From Streptomyces sp. F63 (GTDB lineage Bacteria > Actinomycetota > Actinomycetes > Streptomycetales > Streptomycetaceae): 64,000 nucleotides of DNA. The stretch is from the NCBI RefSeq assembly GCF_018070345.1, contig NZ_JAGPXX010000022.1, positions 1-64,000 of the forward strand, in the 5' to 3' direction. Within the stretch, counting starts at the first letter, position 1, and each line of letters starts with the position of its first letter. Positions 16,687 through 25,269 of the stretch are shown here, one piece after another. Below the pieces are notes generated by a model. It was not told the DNA's origin. It saw only the letters and a program-made list of their open reading frames with translations, and did not search any database. A program made the translations under genes and the position numbers.

Positions 16687-18027
16687 ATGCGCACTTCCAG
16701 CAGGACCCGCGGCCGCAGCCGCAGAACCGCGGCAGCGGCGGTGGCCGGGCTCGCGGCCTGCGCCGTCTTGATCACCGGATGTGGCGGCGACTCCGAAGGC
16801 GGGGCCGGCAGCGACGGCAAGATCGAGCTGCGCGTCGGCACCTTCGGGTCGTTCGGCTACGACAACAAGACGGGCGCCAAGCTCTACGCCGAGTACGAAA
16901 AGCTGAACCCGGGCATCAAGATCGTCGAGAACAACGTCTCCGACGGCCAGAAGTACTGGGACACCCTGAAGCTGAGGCTCTCCCAGGGCAGCGGCCTCTC
17001 CGACATCCAGGCGATCGAGGTCGGCTACATCGCCGAGGCGACGAGCCCGGCCATGGCCGGCAAGTTCGTGGACCTCTCCACCGCCGACGGGGTCTCCACC
17101 GCCGACTTCCTGGACTGGAAGATCAAGCAGGCGACCACACCCGACAACAAGGTCATCGGCCTCGGCACCGACATCGGCCCGATGGCGATCTGCTACCGCA
17201 AGGACCTCTTCGAGAAGGCCGGCCTGCCGACCGACCGCGAGGAGGTCGGCAAGCTGTGGGAGGGCGACTGGGGGAAGTTCATCGAGCAGGGCAAGGAGTA
17301 CCAGGCCAACGCGCCCAAGGGCACGGCCTTCCACGACTCCGCCAGCGGCCTGTTCAACGCCGTGATCTCCAGCTCGCCGGAGCAGTACTCCAACTCCCGC
17401 GGCCAGCTCGACTGGGAGAACAGCTCCGGGGTCGAGCAGGCCTGGGACCTGGCGGTCGAGGCGGCGGAGGCGGACCTCACCGCCAAGCTGCGCCAGTTCG
17501 ACGAGAAGGGCTCCTGGAACGCGGCGTTCAAGAACTCCAAGTTCGCCACGGTGGTCTGCCCGAGCTGGATGACCAACATCATCAAGGACCAGGCGGGCCC
17601 GGAGAACCAGGGCAAGTGGGACATCGCCGCGCCGCCGGTGGCCGCCAACTGGGGCGGTTCCTTCCTCTCCGTGCCGAAGGCCGGCAAGCACACCAAGGAG
17701 GCCGCCAAGCTCGCCGCCTGGCTGACCGCCCCGGAGCAGCAGGCCAAGGTCTTCGCCAAGGCCGGTCTGATGCCGTCCACCACCGAGGCCATGCAGTCGG
17801 AGGAGGTGAAGACCGCCAAGATCGACTACTTCGGTGACACCCCGATCGGCGAGATCTACTCCGCCGCCGCCCAGAAGATCGAGCCCGCGCCGATCGGCCG
17901 CTACGACGGCCAGGTGAAGACCTTCCTCACCGACAACGGCATCCTCGACGTCGAGCAGCGCGGAACGGACCCGGACAAGGCCTGGGAGAACGTGAAGAGC
18001 CTGATCGAGGACAAGATCGATCAGTAA
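16687..18027 (+). CDS. cebE: cellobiose/cellotriose ABC transporter substrate-binding lipoprotein
   Basis: A 446-residue extracellular solute-binding protein (family 1). The signal ends in lipobox L-I-T-G-C (Cys32), so it is lipid-anchored outside the membrane. The ligand domain begins with IELRVGTFGSFGY and has the usual two-lobe length. The ATG at 16687 has AAGGAGAG just upstream; a longer in-frame start 25 codons earlier would put hydrophilic residues before the signal and is rejected. Followed by two permeases and regulated by CebR boxes, it matches CebE, the binding protein that delivers cellobiose and cellotriose. Ligand specificity is by context, not by recognisable residues. Confidence 0.92.
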   Translation: MRTSSRTRGRSRRTAAAAVAGLAACAVLITGCGGDSEGGAGSDGKIELRVGTFGSFGYDNKTGAKLYAEYEKLNPGIKIVENNVSDGQKYWDTLKLRLSQGSGLSDIQAIEVGYIAEATSPAMAGKFVDLSTADGVSTADFLDWKIKQATTPDNKVIGLGTDIGPMAICYRKDLFEKAGLPTDREEVGKLWEGDWGKFIEQGKEYQANAPKGTAFHDSASGLFNAVISSSPEQYSNSRGQLDWENSSGVEQAWDLAVEAAEADLTAKLRQFDEKGSWNAAFKNSKFATVVCPSWMTNIIKDQAGPENQGKWDIAAPPVAANWGGSFLSVPKAGKHTKEAAKLAAWLTAPEQQAKVFAKAGLMPSTTEAMQSEEVKTAKIDYFGDTPIGEIYSAAAQKIEPAPIGRYDGQVKTFLTDNGILDVEQRGTDPDKAWENVKSLIEDKIDQ

Positions 18028-18036
18028 CGGGACGGC

Positions 18037-18072
18037 GGGCCGCCCGCCCGGCTTCCCGCCGGCGGGCGGCCC
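18037..18072 (+). terminator. perfect 12-bp hairpin between cebE and cebF
   Basis: GGGCCGCCCGCC (18037-18048) pairs exactly with 18061-18072 around a 12-nt loop in the 94-bp cebE-cebF gap. It probably causes partial termination or protects the cebE 3' end, giving more binding protein than permease, as in many binding-protein operons. Confidence 0.75.
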
Positions 18073-18121
18073 GTACGCCTGAGTCACCGTCAGAACCGAT
18101 CCCCGTGGAAGGACGCCACTC

Positions 18122-19126
18122 GTGGCTACCTCCGTACGGGCGGCCGCGGACGGCAGTCCGCCCCCCGCGCCGCCCGCCCCCCGACCAGCAGGGCGCCGCA
18201 AGGCTCCCAGCGCCTGGCGCAGCAAGCTGTACCGGCTGGACGTGAAGGCGACCCCCTACACGTTCATCGCCCCGTTCTTCCTCACCTTCGCCGCCTTCGG
18301 GCTCTTCCCGCTGATCTACACCGGCTGGCTCTCCCTGCACCGGGTGGAGCTGGGTGGCGAGGCGGAGTGGCGCGGTCTGGAGAACTACACCGGGCTCGCC
18401 GACAGCGACTTCTTCTGGAACGCGCTGGCCAACACCTTCACCATCGGCGTCATCTCCACCGTGCCGCAGCTGCTGATGGCGCTCGGCCTGGCGCATCTGC
18501 TCAACTACAAGCTGCGGGGCCGCGGTTTCTACCGGGTCGCGATCCTCGCGCCGTACGCCACCTCGATCGCCGCCGCGACCCTCGTGTTCGCGCAGTTGTT
18601 CAACACCGACTACGGCATGATCAACGGCTTCCTCGGTCTCTTCGGGATCGACCCGGTCAACTGGGAGACCGAGAAGTGGCCGGCGCAGATCGCCATCTCC
18701 ACCATCGTCACCTGGCGCTGGACCGGCTACAACGCCCTGATCTACCTGGCCGCGATGCAGGCCGTGCCGAACGACCTCTACGAGGCCGCGGCGCTCGACG
18801 GCGCCTCCCGCTGGCGGCAGTTCATCAGCGTCACCATTCCGTCGATCCGTCCGACGATCCTCTTCACCATCGTCGTCTCGACGATCGGCGCCACCCAGCT
18901 CTTCGGTGAACCGCTGATCTTCGGCGGCAGCCTCGGCATCGGCGGCGGCAGCGCCAACCAGTACCAGACGCTGAGCCTGCTGATGTACGAGAAGGGCTGG
19001 GTCACCGGTTCCCTCGGCCAGGCCTCGGCCATCGCCTGGGTGATGCTGCTGCTCCTGCTGCTCGTCGGCGGGGCGCAGGCGCTGGTCTCCCGCAGGAACC
19101 GCAAGAAGACGGGGGCCTCCTCATGA
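18122..19126 (+). CDS. cebF: cello-oligosaccharide ABC transporter permease
   Basis: A 334-residue inner-membrane permease of the MalF-type family with about six membrane helices; the first is near residues 48-70 (FIAPFFLTFAAFGLFPLIY). The EAA loop is visible as YEAAALDGASRWRQF near 220-234, the contact site for the ATPase. GTG start with GGAAGGA upstream. It overlaps the next permease by ATGA. No ATPase gene is present, so a shared MsiK-type ATPase encoded elsewhere is expected, as in characterised Streptomyces ceb systems. Confidence 0.93.
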   Translation: MATSVRAAADGSPPPAPPAPRPAGRRKAPSAWRSKLYRLDVKATPYTFIAPFFLTFAAFGLFPLIYTGWLSLHRVELGGEAEWRGLENYTGLADSDFFWNALANTFTIGVISTVPQLLMALGLAHLLNYKLRGRGFYRVAILAPYATSIAAATLVFAQLFNTDYGMINGFLGLFGIDPVNWETEKWPAQIAISTIVTWRWTGYNALIYLAAMQAVPNDLYEAAALDGASRWRQFISVTIPSIRPTILFTIVVSTIGATQLFGEPLIFGGSLGIGGGSANQYQTLSLLMYEKGWVTGSLGQASAIAWVMLLLLLLVGGAQALVSRRNRKKTGASS

Positions 19127-20040
19127 CGCACGCCCTGACCAAGGTCCCCCCGGCCCCGGCCGCCCGCCGGAGGGCTCCGGGCCCGCGCCGCGGGGGGAAG
19201 GCCGGCCGGGCCGGCGGCCAGCACCACGCCGGTCCGCTCACCTACGTCGTGCTCGCGCTGGCGGCGTTCTTCTCGCTGTTCCCGCTGTACTGGAACCTCG
19301 TCGCCGCCTCGCACACCGGCGAGCGCGTCGTCCAGGCGCCGTCGCCGCTCCTCCCCGGCGACCAGCTCTTCACCAACCTGGAGATCGCCTGGAACCAGGT
19401 CCACATGGGCCAGGCGCTGATCAACACCACCATCGTGGCGGGCACGGTCGCCATGAGCACGGTGCTCTTCGCCACCCTGGCCGGGTTCGCCTTCGCCAAG
19501 CTGCGGTTCCGCGGCCGCAACATCCTGCTGGCGGTCGTCATCGCGACGATGACCGTGCCGCCGCAGCTCAGTGTGATCCCGCTCTACCAGATCATCACCG
19601 AGCTCGGCTGGGTGGACCAGCTTCAGTCGGTCATCCTGCCCACCCTGGTGGCCGCGTTCGGCGTCTTCTTCATGCGCCAGTTCCTGCTGGAGGCGCTGCC
19701 GGTGGAACTCGTCGAGGCGGCCCGGATGGACGGGGCGAACAGCCTGCGCATCATCTGGCACGTCGTGTTCCCCGTCGCCCGGCCGGCGATGGCGGTCCTC
19801 GGGATGCTCATCTTCGTCCAGTCGTGGAACGACTTCTTCTGGCCGTTCATCGCGCTGACGCCGGACGGGAACCCGACGCTGCAGGTGGCCCTCGCCGGTC
19901 TCGGGGCCGGCAACCACACCGTCAACCACGCGGTCGTCCTGACCGGTGCGCTGATCGCCACGATCCCGCTGCTGGCGGTCTTCGCCCTGCTGGGCAAGCA
20001 CGTGGTGGGCGGCATCACCGCGGGGGCCGTCAAGAGCTGA
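19123..20040 (+). CDS. cebG: cello-oligosaccharide ABC transporter permease
   Basis: A 305-residue MalG-type permease. After a basic, Pro/Gly-rich N-terminus (1-40) come about six helices, starting with LTYVVLALAAFFSLFPLYWN near 41-60. The EAA loop reads VEAARMDGANSLRII near 202-216. The start codon overlaps the cebF stop (ATGA), implying translational coupling and equal amounts of the two permeases. It completes the membrane channel for cellobiose/cellotriose import. A hairpin terminator follows, separating it from the next beta-glucosidase gene. Confidence 0.93.
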   Translation: MTHALTKVPPAPAARRRAPGPRRGGKAGRAGGQHHAGPLTYVVLALAAFFSLFPLYWNLVAASHTGERVVQAPSPLLPGDQLFTNLEIAWNQVHMGQALINTTIVAGTVAMSTVLFATLAGFAFAKLRFRGRNILLAVVIATMTVPPQLSVIPLYQIITELGWVDQLQSVILPTLVAAFGVFFMRQFLLEALPVELVEAARMDGANSLRIIWHVVFPVARPAMAVLGMLIFVQSWNDFFWPFIALTPDGNPTLQVALAGLGAGNHTVNHAVVLTGALIATIPLLAVFALLGKHVVGGITAGAVKS

Positions 20041-20064
20041 GACCCGCGCCGGCCCGCACACCGG

Positions 20065-20110
20065 AGCGCCGGAGCCCCCGCGGAGCGATGCCGCGCGGTG
20101 CTCCGGCGCT
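20065..20110 (+). terminator. hairpin after cebG
   Basis: AGCGCCGGAGC (20065-20075) pairs perfectly with 20100-20110, with further GC pairing possible inside. It starts 25 bp after the cebG stop and is a plausible factor-independent or processing hairpin. Confidence 0.65.
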
Positions 20111-20224
20111 GACGTGGTGACGAGGACCCGCCGCGGCGGCGTCCGGCCCCGGCCCGGGGCTCGGCGCCGGCGTCCCGGCACGGCGGCACCGGCCGTGCCG
20201 GCCGCACCGTCCCACGCGATTCGG

Positions 20225-20332
20225 CCCGGCACCCCCCCAGCACCGCCCGGCACCCCCCGGCACCGCCCGGCACCCCCCGGCAGCACCCGGCACCCTCCAG
20301 CACCACCCGCCACCGCCCTGCAGCACCCGCCG
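20225..20332. repeat. 20-bp C-rich tandem repeat upstream of bglC-like gene
   Basis: About five imperfect copies of CACCGCCCGGCACCCCCCGG occupy the centre of the 419-bp gap between cebG and the GH1 gene. No CebR box is visible in this gap, so the downstream gene depends on read-through or an unseen promoter near 20400. Confidence 0.8.
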
Positions 20333-20459
20333 TCCCCGCCCGGCCCGCGGGACCCCGCTCCGCGCCACCCCGCTCCGCCCGCCCGCCTCCGGCACCACCC
20401 CCCACCGGTCCCCGGGCCTCACCTCGCCGTCCGCACCGAGCCCAAGGAGTGCTTCTCCC

Positions 20460-22007
20460 ATGACCGCGCACGACGTCCGGTCCGCCGCCTCGGCCCGCTC
20501 CTTCCCGCCGGGCTTCGTGTGGGGGGCGGCCACCGCCGCGTACCAGGTCGAGGGCGCCGCGACGGAGGACGGCCGCACCCCCTCCATCTGGGACACCTTC
20601 AGCCACACCCCCGGCAAGGTGTTCCGCGACCACACGGGTGACGTGGCCGCCGACCACTACCACCGGATGCCGGAGGACGTCCGGCTGATGCGCGAACTCG
20701 GCATCGGCGCCTACCGGTTCTCCGTCTCCTGGCCCCGGGTCCAGCCCACCGGCCGCGGCCCGGCCGTCCAGCGCGGCCTCGACTTCTACCGGCGGCTCTG
20801 CGACGAACTGCTCGCGAACGGCATCCAGCCCGCGGTGACCCTCTACCACTGGGACCTGCCGCAGGACCTGGAGAACGTCGGGGGCTGGCCGCGGCGCGCC
20901 ACCGCCGAGCGCTTCGGCGACTACGCCGCGATCGTCGCGGAGGCCCTCGGCGACCGGGTCTCCCTGTGGACCACCCTCAACGAGCCCTGGTGCAGCGCCT
21001 TCCTCGGCTACGGCTCCGGAACCCACGCCCCGGGCCGCACCGACCCGGTGGCCGCGCTGCGCGCCGCGCACCACCTCAGCCTGGGCCACGGCCGGGCCGC
21101 CGCCGTGCTCCGCGAGACCCTGCCGCCCGGCGCCCAGGTCGGCGTCACCCTCAACCCGCACCTGGTCCGGCCGCTGTCCGAGACGCCGGAGGACCTGGAG
21201 GCCGTCCGGCGGATCGACGCGGTCGGCAACCGGATCTTCACCGGCCCGATGCTGGCCGGCGCCTACCCGGACGACCTCTTCGCGGACACGGCCCGCCTGA
21301 CCGACTGGTCCTTCGTACGCGACGGCGATCCGGAGGCGATCCACCAGCCGCTGGACGCGCTGGGCGTCAACTACTACACCTCCCGCGTCGTCTCCGCCGC
21401 CCGCCCCGACGGGCGGACCGCGCGCGGCACCGCGCGCGCCGCCTCACCCTGGCCCGGGGCGGACGGCGTCGTCTTCCACCAGCCGTCCGGTGAACGGACC
21501 GCCATGGGCTGGCCCGTGGACCCCACCGGCCTCTATCACCTGCTGATGGGCTTCACCGCCGACTTCCCCGGTCTGCCGCTGGTGATCGCCGAGAACGGCG
21601 CGGCCTACGACGACCGGCCCGGCCCCGACGGCACGGTGCACGACCCGGAACGCATCGCCTACCTGCACCGTCATCTGGACGCCGTCCTGCGGGCGCTGCG
21701 GGACGGCGCCGACGTGCGCGGCTACTTCCTCTGGTCGCTGCTCGACAACTTCGAGTGGACCTACGGCTACGGCAAGCGCGTCGGGGCCATCTACATCGAC
21801 TACGAGACCCAGACCCGCATTCCGAAGTCCAGCGCCCGCTGGTACGCCGGAGTCGCCCGCACCGGCCGCCTCCCGGACGAGGTCCCCCTTCCGCTCCCCG
21901 AGCAGGCGCCCATGCCGTTCCCCGGGCAGAACCCCGCCCCGCTCCCCGAGCGGATCTCCGGGCGGCCGGTCCCGGGGCGGCCCTCCGGGCAGCTCTCCGA
22001 GCAGTAG
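20460..22007 (+). CDS. bglC: GH1 beta-glucosidase, BglC-like
   Basis: A 515-residue GH1 enzyme with acid/base Glu175 in T-L-N-E-P-W and nucleophile Glu378 in I-A-E-N-G. The N-terminal W-G-A-A-T-A-A-Y-Q-V-E-G motif is intact. Lacking a signal peptide, it should cleave imported cellobiose to glucose. The AAGGAG ahead of the ATG supports the start. The last 45 residues are a Pro/Gln/Glu-rich repeat tail (L-P-E-Q, P-G-Q, P-E-R) absent from the usual fold. In characterised ceb loci bglC follows cebG, which supports the symbol; the adjacent second GH1 gene leaves open which paralogue is the functional equivalent. Confidence 0.9.
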   Translation: MTAHDVRSAASARSFPPGFVWGAATAAYQVEGAATEDGRTPSIWDTFSHTPGKVFRDHTGDVAADHYHRMPEDVRLMRELGIGAYRFSVSWPRVQPTGRGPAVQRGLDFYRRLCDELLANGIQPAVTLYHWDLPQDLENVGGWPRRATAERFGDYAAIVAEALGDRVSLWTTLNEPWCSAFLGYGSGTHAPGRTDPVAALRAAHHLSLGHGRAAAVLRETLPPGAQVGVTLNPHLVRPLSETPEDLEAVRRIDAVGNRIFTGPMLAGAYPDDLFADTARLTDWSFVRDGDPEAIHQPLDALGVNYYTSRVVSAARPDGRTARGTARAASPWPGADGVVFHQPSGERTAMGWPVDPTGLYHLLMGFTADFPGLPLVIAENGAAYDDRPGPDGTVHDPERIAYLHRHLDAVLRALRDGADVRGYFLWSLLDNFEWTYGYGKRVGAIYIDYETQTRIPKSSARWYAGVARTGRLPDEVPLPLPEQAPMPFPGQNPAPLPERISGRPVPGRPSGQLSEQ

Positions 22008-22017
22008 GCCCCGCCAC

Positions 22018-22120
22018 GTTCCGCACGAGCCGCACGAGCCGCAGGTTCCGCACGAGCCGCACGTTCCGCACCAGCCGTGCGCGTTCCGCACGAGCCGAAC
22101 AGACCGCACGCGTTCCGCAC
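22018..22120. repeat. GTTCCGCACGAGCCGCAC tandem repeat between two GH1 genes
   Basis: A run of 9-bp units (TTCCGCACG and AGCCGCACG variants) fills most of the 145-bp gap between the two GH1 genes. Confidence 0.85.
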
Positions 22121-22152
22121 GCCGTGACACGAGTGAGAGGACACCCCTCCCC

Positions 22153-23577
22153 ATGACCGACGCCGGCAGTCCGCAGGACCTTCCGCGTTTCCCCGCGCAC
22201 TTCCGCTTCGGCGCCGCCACCGCCGCGTACCAGATCGAGGGCGCCCACGACGAGGACGGCCGGGCGCCGTCCATCTGGGACACCTACTGCCGCACCCCCG
22301 GCAAGGTCGAGGGCGGCGCCACCGGCGACACCGCCTGCGACCACTACCACCGCCACCGCGAGGACATCGCCCTGCTGCGGGACCTCGGCGTCGACAGCTA
22401 CCGCTTCTCCATCGCCTGGCCGCGGGTCCGCCCCGGCGGCGACGGGAAGGTCAACACGGCGGGCCTGGACTTCTACGACCGGCTCACCGACCACCTGCTG
22501 GAGGCCGGCATCACGCCCTGCGCGACTCTCTACCACTGGGACCTGCCGCAGGCCCTGGAGGACCGCGGCGGCTGGCGGACGCGCGGGACGGCGGAGCTCT
22601 TCGCCGAGTACACGGCCGTCGTCGCCGAGCGGCTCGGGGACCGCGTCGGCCGCTGGATGACCCTCAACGAGCCCTACTGCAGCGCCTTCCTCGGCTACGC
22701 CCGGGGCCGGCACGCGCCCGGTGCGCGGGAGGGCCGCGGCGCCCTGGCCGCCGCCCACCACCTGCTGGTCGGACACGGCCTGGCGGTACGGGCGCTGCGC
22801 GAGGCCGGAGCCCGGGAGGTCGGGATCACGGTCAACCCCGAACTTCTGGTCCCGGAGCGGGACACCCCGGCCGACCACGCCGCGGTGCGGCGCGCCAGGA
22901 CCGTGCACAACGACATCTGGCTGGACCCGCTGTTCGCCGGGCGCTACCCGCGCCACGAGCACGAGACGTGGGGCGGGCTCGCCGCCGGTCCCGCCTGGCG
23001 GCTCGACGGCGACCTGGAGCTCATCGGGCAGCCGCTCGACTTCGCCGGCGTCAACTACTACCGCCCGATGACGGTGCGCGACATCCCGCACACCGAGCCG
23101 GACCCCGCCGCGCGCACCGCCGTGGACATCGGCGCCGCCGAACTCTGGCGCGCGGACGTCCGCCGCACGACCATGGGCTGGCCCGTCGTCCCGGAGGCCC
23201 TGCGCGACCTCCTCGTACAGCTCACCCGGGAGTACCCGGCCCTGCCGCCCCTCCTCATCACGGAGAACGGCTCCGCGGAGGCCGACGCCGTGGCGGACGA
23301 CGGCTCCGTCCACGACCCGGACCGGATCGCGTACCTCCACGACCATCTGCGGGTGCTGGCGGACACGATCGCCGCGGGCGTGGATGTCCGCGGCTACTTC
23401 GTCTGGTCCCTGCTGGACAACTTCGAGTGGGCCTTCGGCTACGACCGGAGGTTCGGCATCGTCCGGGTCGACTACGACACCCTGAAGCGGACCCCGAAGG
23501 ACAGCTACCACTGGTACCGGTCGCTCATCGCGGACCACCGCGCCCGGCACGCCGGCGGCCCGGGCGGCACCGGCTGA
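22153..23577 (+). CDS. GH1 beta-glucosidase, second in the cebEFG direction
   Basis: A 474-residue GH1 enzyme. Acid/base Glu173 lies in T-L-N-E-P-Y and nucleophile Glu371 in I-T-E-N-G; the F-G-A-A-T-A-A-Y-Q-I-E-G motif opens the barrel. The sugar-binding region after the nucleophile reads S-A-E-A-D instead of the A-A-Y-D-D of the other two paralogues, so aglycone preference may differ. ATG start with GAGAGGA about 13 nt upstream. It is co-directional with and 145 bp after the first GH1 gene, and a strong hairpin follows. It is probably cytosolic cello-oligosaccharide or beta-glucoside hydrolysis. Confidence 0.92.
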   Translation: MTDAGSPQDLPRFPAHFRFGAATAAYQIEGAHDEDGRAPSIWDTYCRTPGKVEGGATGDTACDHYHRHREDIALLRDLGVDSYRFSIAWPRVRPGGDGKVNTAGLDFYDRLTDHLLEAGITPCATLYHWDLPQALEDRGGWRTRGTAELFAEYTAVVAERLGDRVGRWMTLNEPYCSAFLGYARGRHAPGAREGRGALAAAHHLLVGHGLAVRALREAGAREVGITVNPELLVPERDTPADHAAVRRARTVHNDIWLDPLFAGRYPRHEHETWGGLAAGPAWRLDGDLELIGQPLDFAGVNYYRPMTVRDIPHTEPDPAARTAVDIGAAELWRADVRRTTMGWPVVPEALRDLLVQLTREYPALPPLLITENGSAEADAVADDGSVHDPDRIAYLHDHLRVLADTIAAGVDVRGYFVWSLLDNFEWAFGYDRRFGIVRVDYDTLKRTPKDSYHWYRSLIADHRARHAGGPGGTG

Positions 23578-23618
23578 CGGACGCCGCCCGGCGGGCCCCG
23601 GCCGGCGACCGGAACATG

Positions 23619-23654
23619 CCACGTCCCGCCGCGGGTGGCTGCGGCGGGACGTGG
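23619..23654. terminator. bidirectional terminator, 14-bp stem
   Basis: CCACGTCCCGCCGC (23619-23632) pairs perfectly with 23641-23654 around an 8-nt loop. It sits between the convergent GH1 and cNMP-binding genes and can serve both. Confidence 0.85.
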
Positions 23655-23676
23655 ACGAGGGGGCGCCCGGACCGGG

Positions 23677-24135
23677 TCAGGCCGCGCCGCTGCCGTAGGG
23701 CGCGTACAGGTCCAGCAGCCGGGTGCGGGCGGCCGTCAGCCGGTGCGCGACGATGCCGGCGACCGCGGTGGACAGGGCCCGCCCCAGCACCGGGTCCTCC
23801 TCCATCAGCGCCAGCACCTGAGCCGCGTCGAACTGGTACGCCCGGACGGGGCTGAGCGCCTCCGCGCCGAAGTTCCACCGCCGGGGCGGGACGAGCCAGG
23901 ACCAGCCGAGGAGGTCGCCGGTCCCGAGCGTCTCCACGGTGGGGGAGCGGCGGCCGGGCACGTGCACGTCCACTGTGACGCTGCCGGACTTGATCAGCCA
24001 GAAGCGGTCGGCCGCGCGGCCCTCCTCGAAGATCCGCGTCCCGGCCGGGAAGACGACCTCCCGGGAGAGCTCCATCAGCCTCTCGCGCTGTTCCGGTGTC
24101 AGCGCGGCGAGTACGCCGTTCCTGTTGGTCATCAT
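23677..24135 (-). CDS. single-domain cyclic-nucleotide-binding (Crp-like) protein
   Basis: A 152-residue cNMP-binding beta-roll without a helix-turn-helix, so it is not itself a Crp-type transcription factor. The fold runs from F-P-A-G-T-R-I-F-E-E-G through W-L-I-K-S-G-S-V-T-V to the G-T-G-D-L-L-G-W-S turn at about residues 84-92. The canonical phosphate-cassette Arg (RSA) is not evident: the loop reads P-P-R-R-W-N-F-G-A-E-A. Ligand binding is therefore uncertain. The ATG at 24135 has AAGGGAG upstream; a longer frame is a shadow. It is divergent from a universal stress protein gene and shares a 185-bp promoter region with it, suggesting joint control in stress or low oxygen. Confidence 0.85.
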   Translation of the reverse strand: MMTNRNGVLAALTPEQRERLMELSREVVFPAGTRIFEEGRAADRFWLIKSGSVTVDVHVPGRRSPTVETLGTGDLLGWSWLVPPRRWNFGAEALSPVRAYQFDAAQVLALMEEDPVLGRALSTAVAGIVAHRLTAARTRLLDLYAPYGSGAA

Positions 24136-24195
24136 CGCTCCCTTCACGCGTTCCGGTGTCCCCCTCCGATGATCCGCCACCGGGGCCGCCGCCGT

Positions 24196-24215
24196 ACGGG
24201 GCCGAAAGTCCCCGA
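24196..24215. promoter_or_regulatory. DosR/OsdR-like palindromic motif
   Basis: The 20-bp ACGGGGCCGAAAGTCCCCGA resembles the actinobacterial DosR/OsdR (hypoxia and stress) box TTSGGGACTWWAGTCCCSAA at 14 positions, including G-G-G and A-A-A-G-T-C-C-C. It lies in the divergent promoter region of the cNMP-binding and USP genes. The assignment is by eye. Confidence 0.4.
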
Positions 24216-24320
24216 ATCGGGGTGCCGTCCCGCCCTGCTGGGGAACAGGGGAGGGTGCGACGGTGGAGCCCGGAGACCGGCGCGGTGGCCGGCAAAGACC
24301 GGAGAGGAGACGGTGGACCG

Positions 24321-25190
24321 ATGGAACTGCCCGTGGTCGTGGGGGTCGACGGTTCGGAGGACAGCCTGGCCGCACTGGACTGGGCGGTGGACGAGGCCGC
24401 CCGCCACGGGACGGCCCTGAGGATCGTGCACGCCTCCCTCTGGGGCGGGTACGAGGGCACCGAGTCCGCCGCGGGCGCCACCCGTTTCGCCGATCCGCTG
24501 CCGGTCGAGAAGATCCTCGGGGCCGCCGAGGAGCGTGCCCGCAAGCGGGCCCCCCGGCTGGTGGTCAGCACCGAGGCCCTGCCCGACGACCCGGCGGCCG
24601 CCCTCGTCCGCGAGGGCCGCAACGCCTTCCTCCTGGTCACCGGCAGCCGCGGCCGGGGCGCCATCGGCGGCCTGCTGCTGGGCTCGGTCGGCCTGGCGGT
24701 GGCGGCCCGCGCCGACTGCCCGGTGGTCGTGGTCCGCGGTGCCGGGCAGCCGCCGGCCGGTTCCGGCGGGGTCGTGCTCGGCGCGGGCGACGAGACGGAC
24801 GGCACCACCGCGGCCCGCTTCGCCCTCCGCGAGGCCGAGGCCCGCGGAACCGGGCTGACCGCCGTACGGGCCTGGCGCCGCCCGCACGAGCCGATGCGGC
24901 ATCCCCTGCTCACCGGGAGCCCCGGCCAGGCGGAGGAGGAACGCGCCGCATGGGTCCTGGAGGAAGTGCTGCGGGAACCGCGGCGCGAGCATCCCGGGGT
25001 CGAGGTCACCCACCAGCTCACCGAGGGTCCGGCGCGCAAGGCCCTGCTGGACGCCTCCCGCGGCGCCGGTCTGCTGGTCGTGGGCGCGCGCCGGCGCGAG
25101 GGGCACCTCGGTCTCCAGCTCGGTATCGTCAACCACGCCGTGCTGCACCACGCCGCGTGCCCCGTGGCCGTCGTCCCCGAGCGGCGCTGA
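24321..25190 (+). CDS. universal stress protein, two UspA domains
   Basis: A 289-residue tandem UspA protein. Domain 1 (about 1-140) begins with the ATP-binding V-V-V-G-V-D-G-S and ends with the G-S-R-G-R-G-A-I-G-G then G-S-V signature of ATP-binding Usps. Domain 2 (about 150-289) ends with V-V-G-A-R-R-R-E-G and V-N-H-A-V, a weaker match, so only the first site may bind ATP. These proteins accompany hypoxia, starvation and redox stress responses in the cytosol. The ATG at 24321 follows GGAGACGGTGGA. It is divergent from the cNMP-binding gene and precedes the HAD-GH65 pair by 79 bp. Confidence 0.92.
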   Translation: MELPVVVGVDGSEDSLAALDWAVDEAARHGTALRIVHASLWGGYEGTESAAGATRFADPLPVEKILGAAEERARKRAPRLVVSTEALPDDPAAALVREGRNAFLLVTGSRGRGAIGGLLLGSVGLAVAARADCPVVVVRGAGQPPAGSGGVVLGAGDETDGTTAARFALREAEARGTGLTAVRAWRRPHEPMRHPLLTGSPGQAEEERAAWVLEEVLREPRREHPGVEVTHQLTEGPARKALLDASRGAGLLVVGARRREGHLGLQLGIVNHAVLHHAACPVAVVPERR

Positions 25191-25269
25191 TCCCGCTCCC
25201 GCCCGGGCCGGACCGCCGTCCGCCCCGGGCGGCCGTCCGCAGCCGTACCGCACCGGAGAGGGAGCCCTC

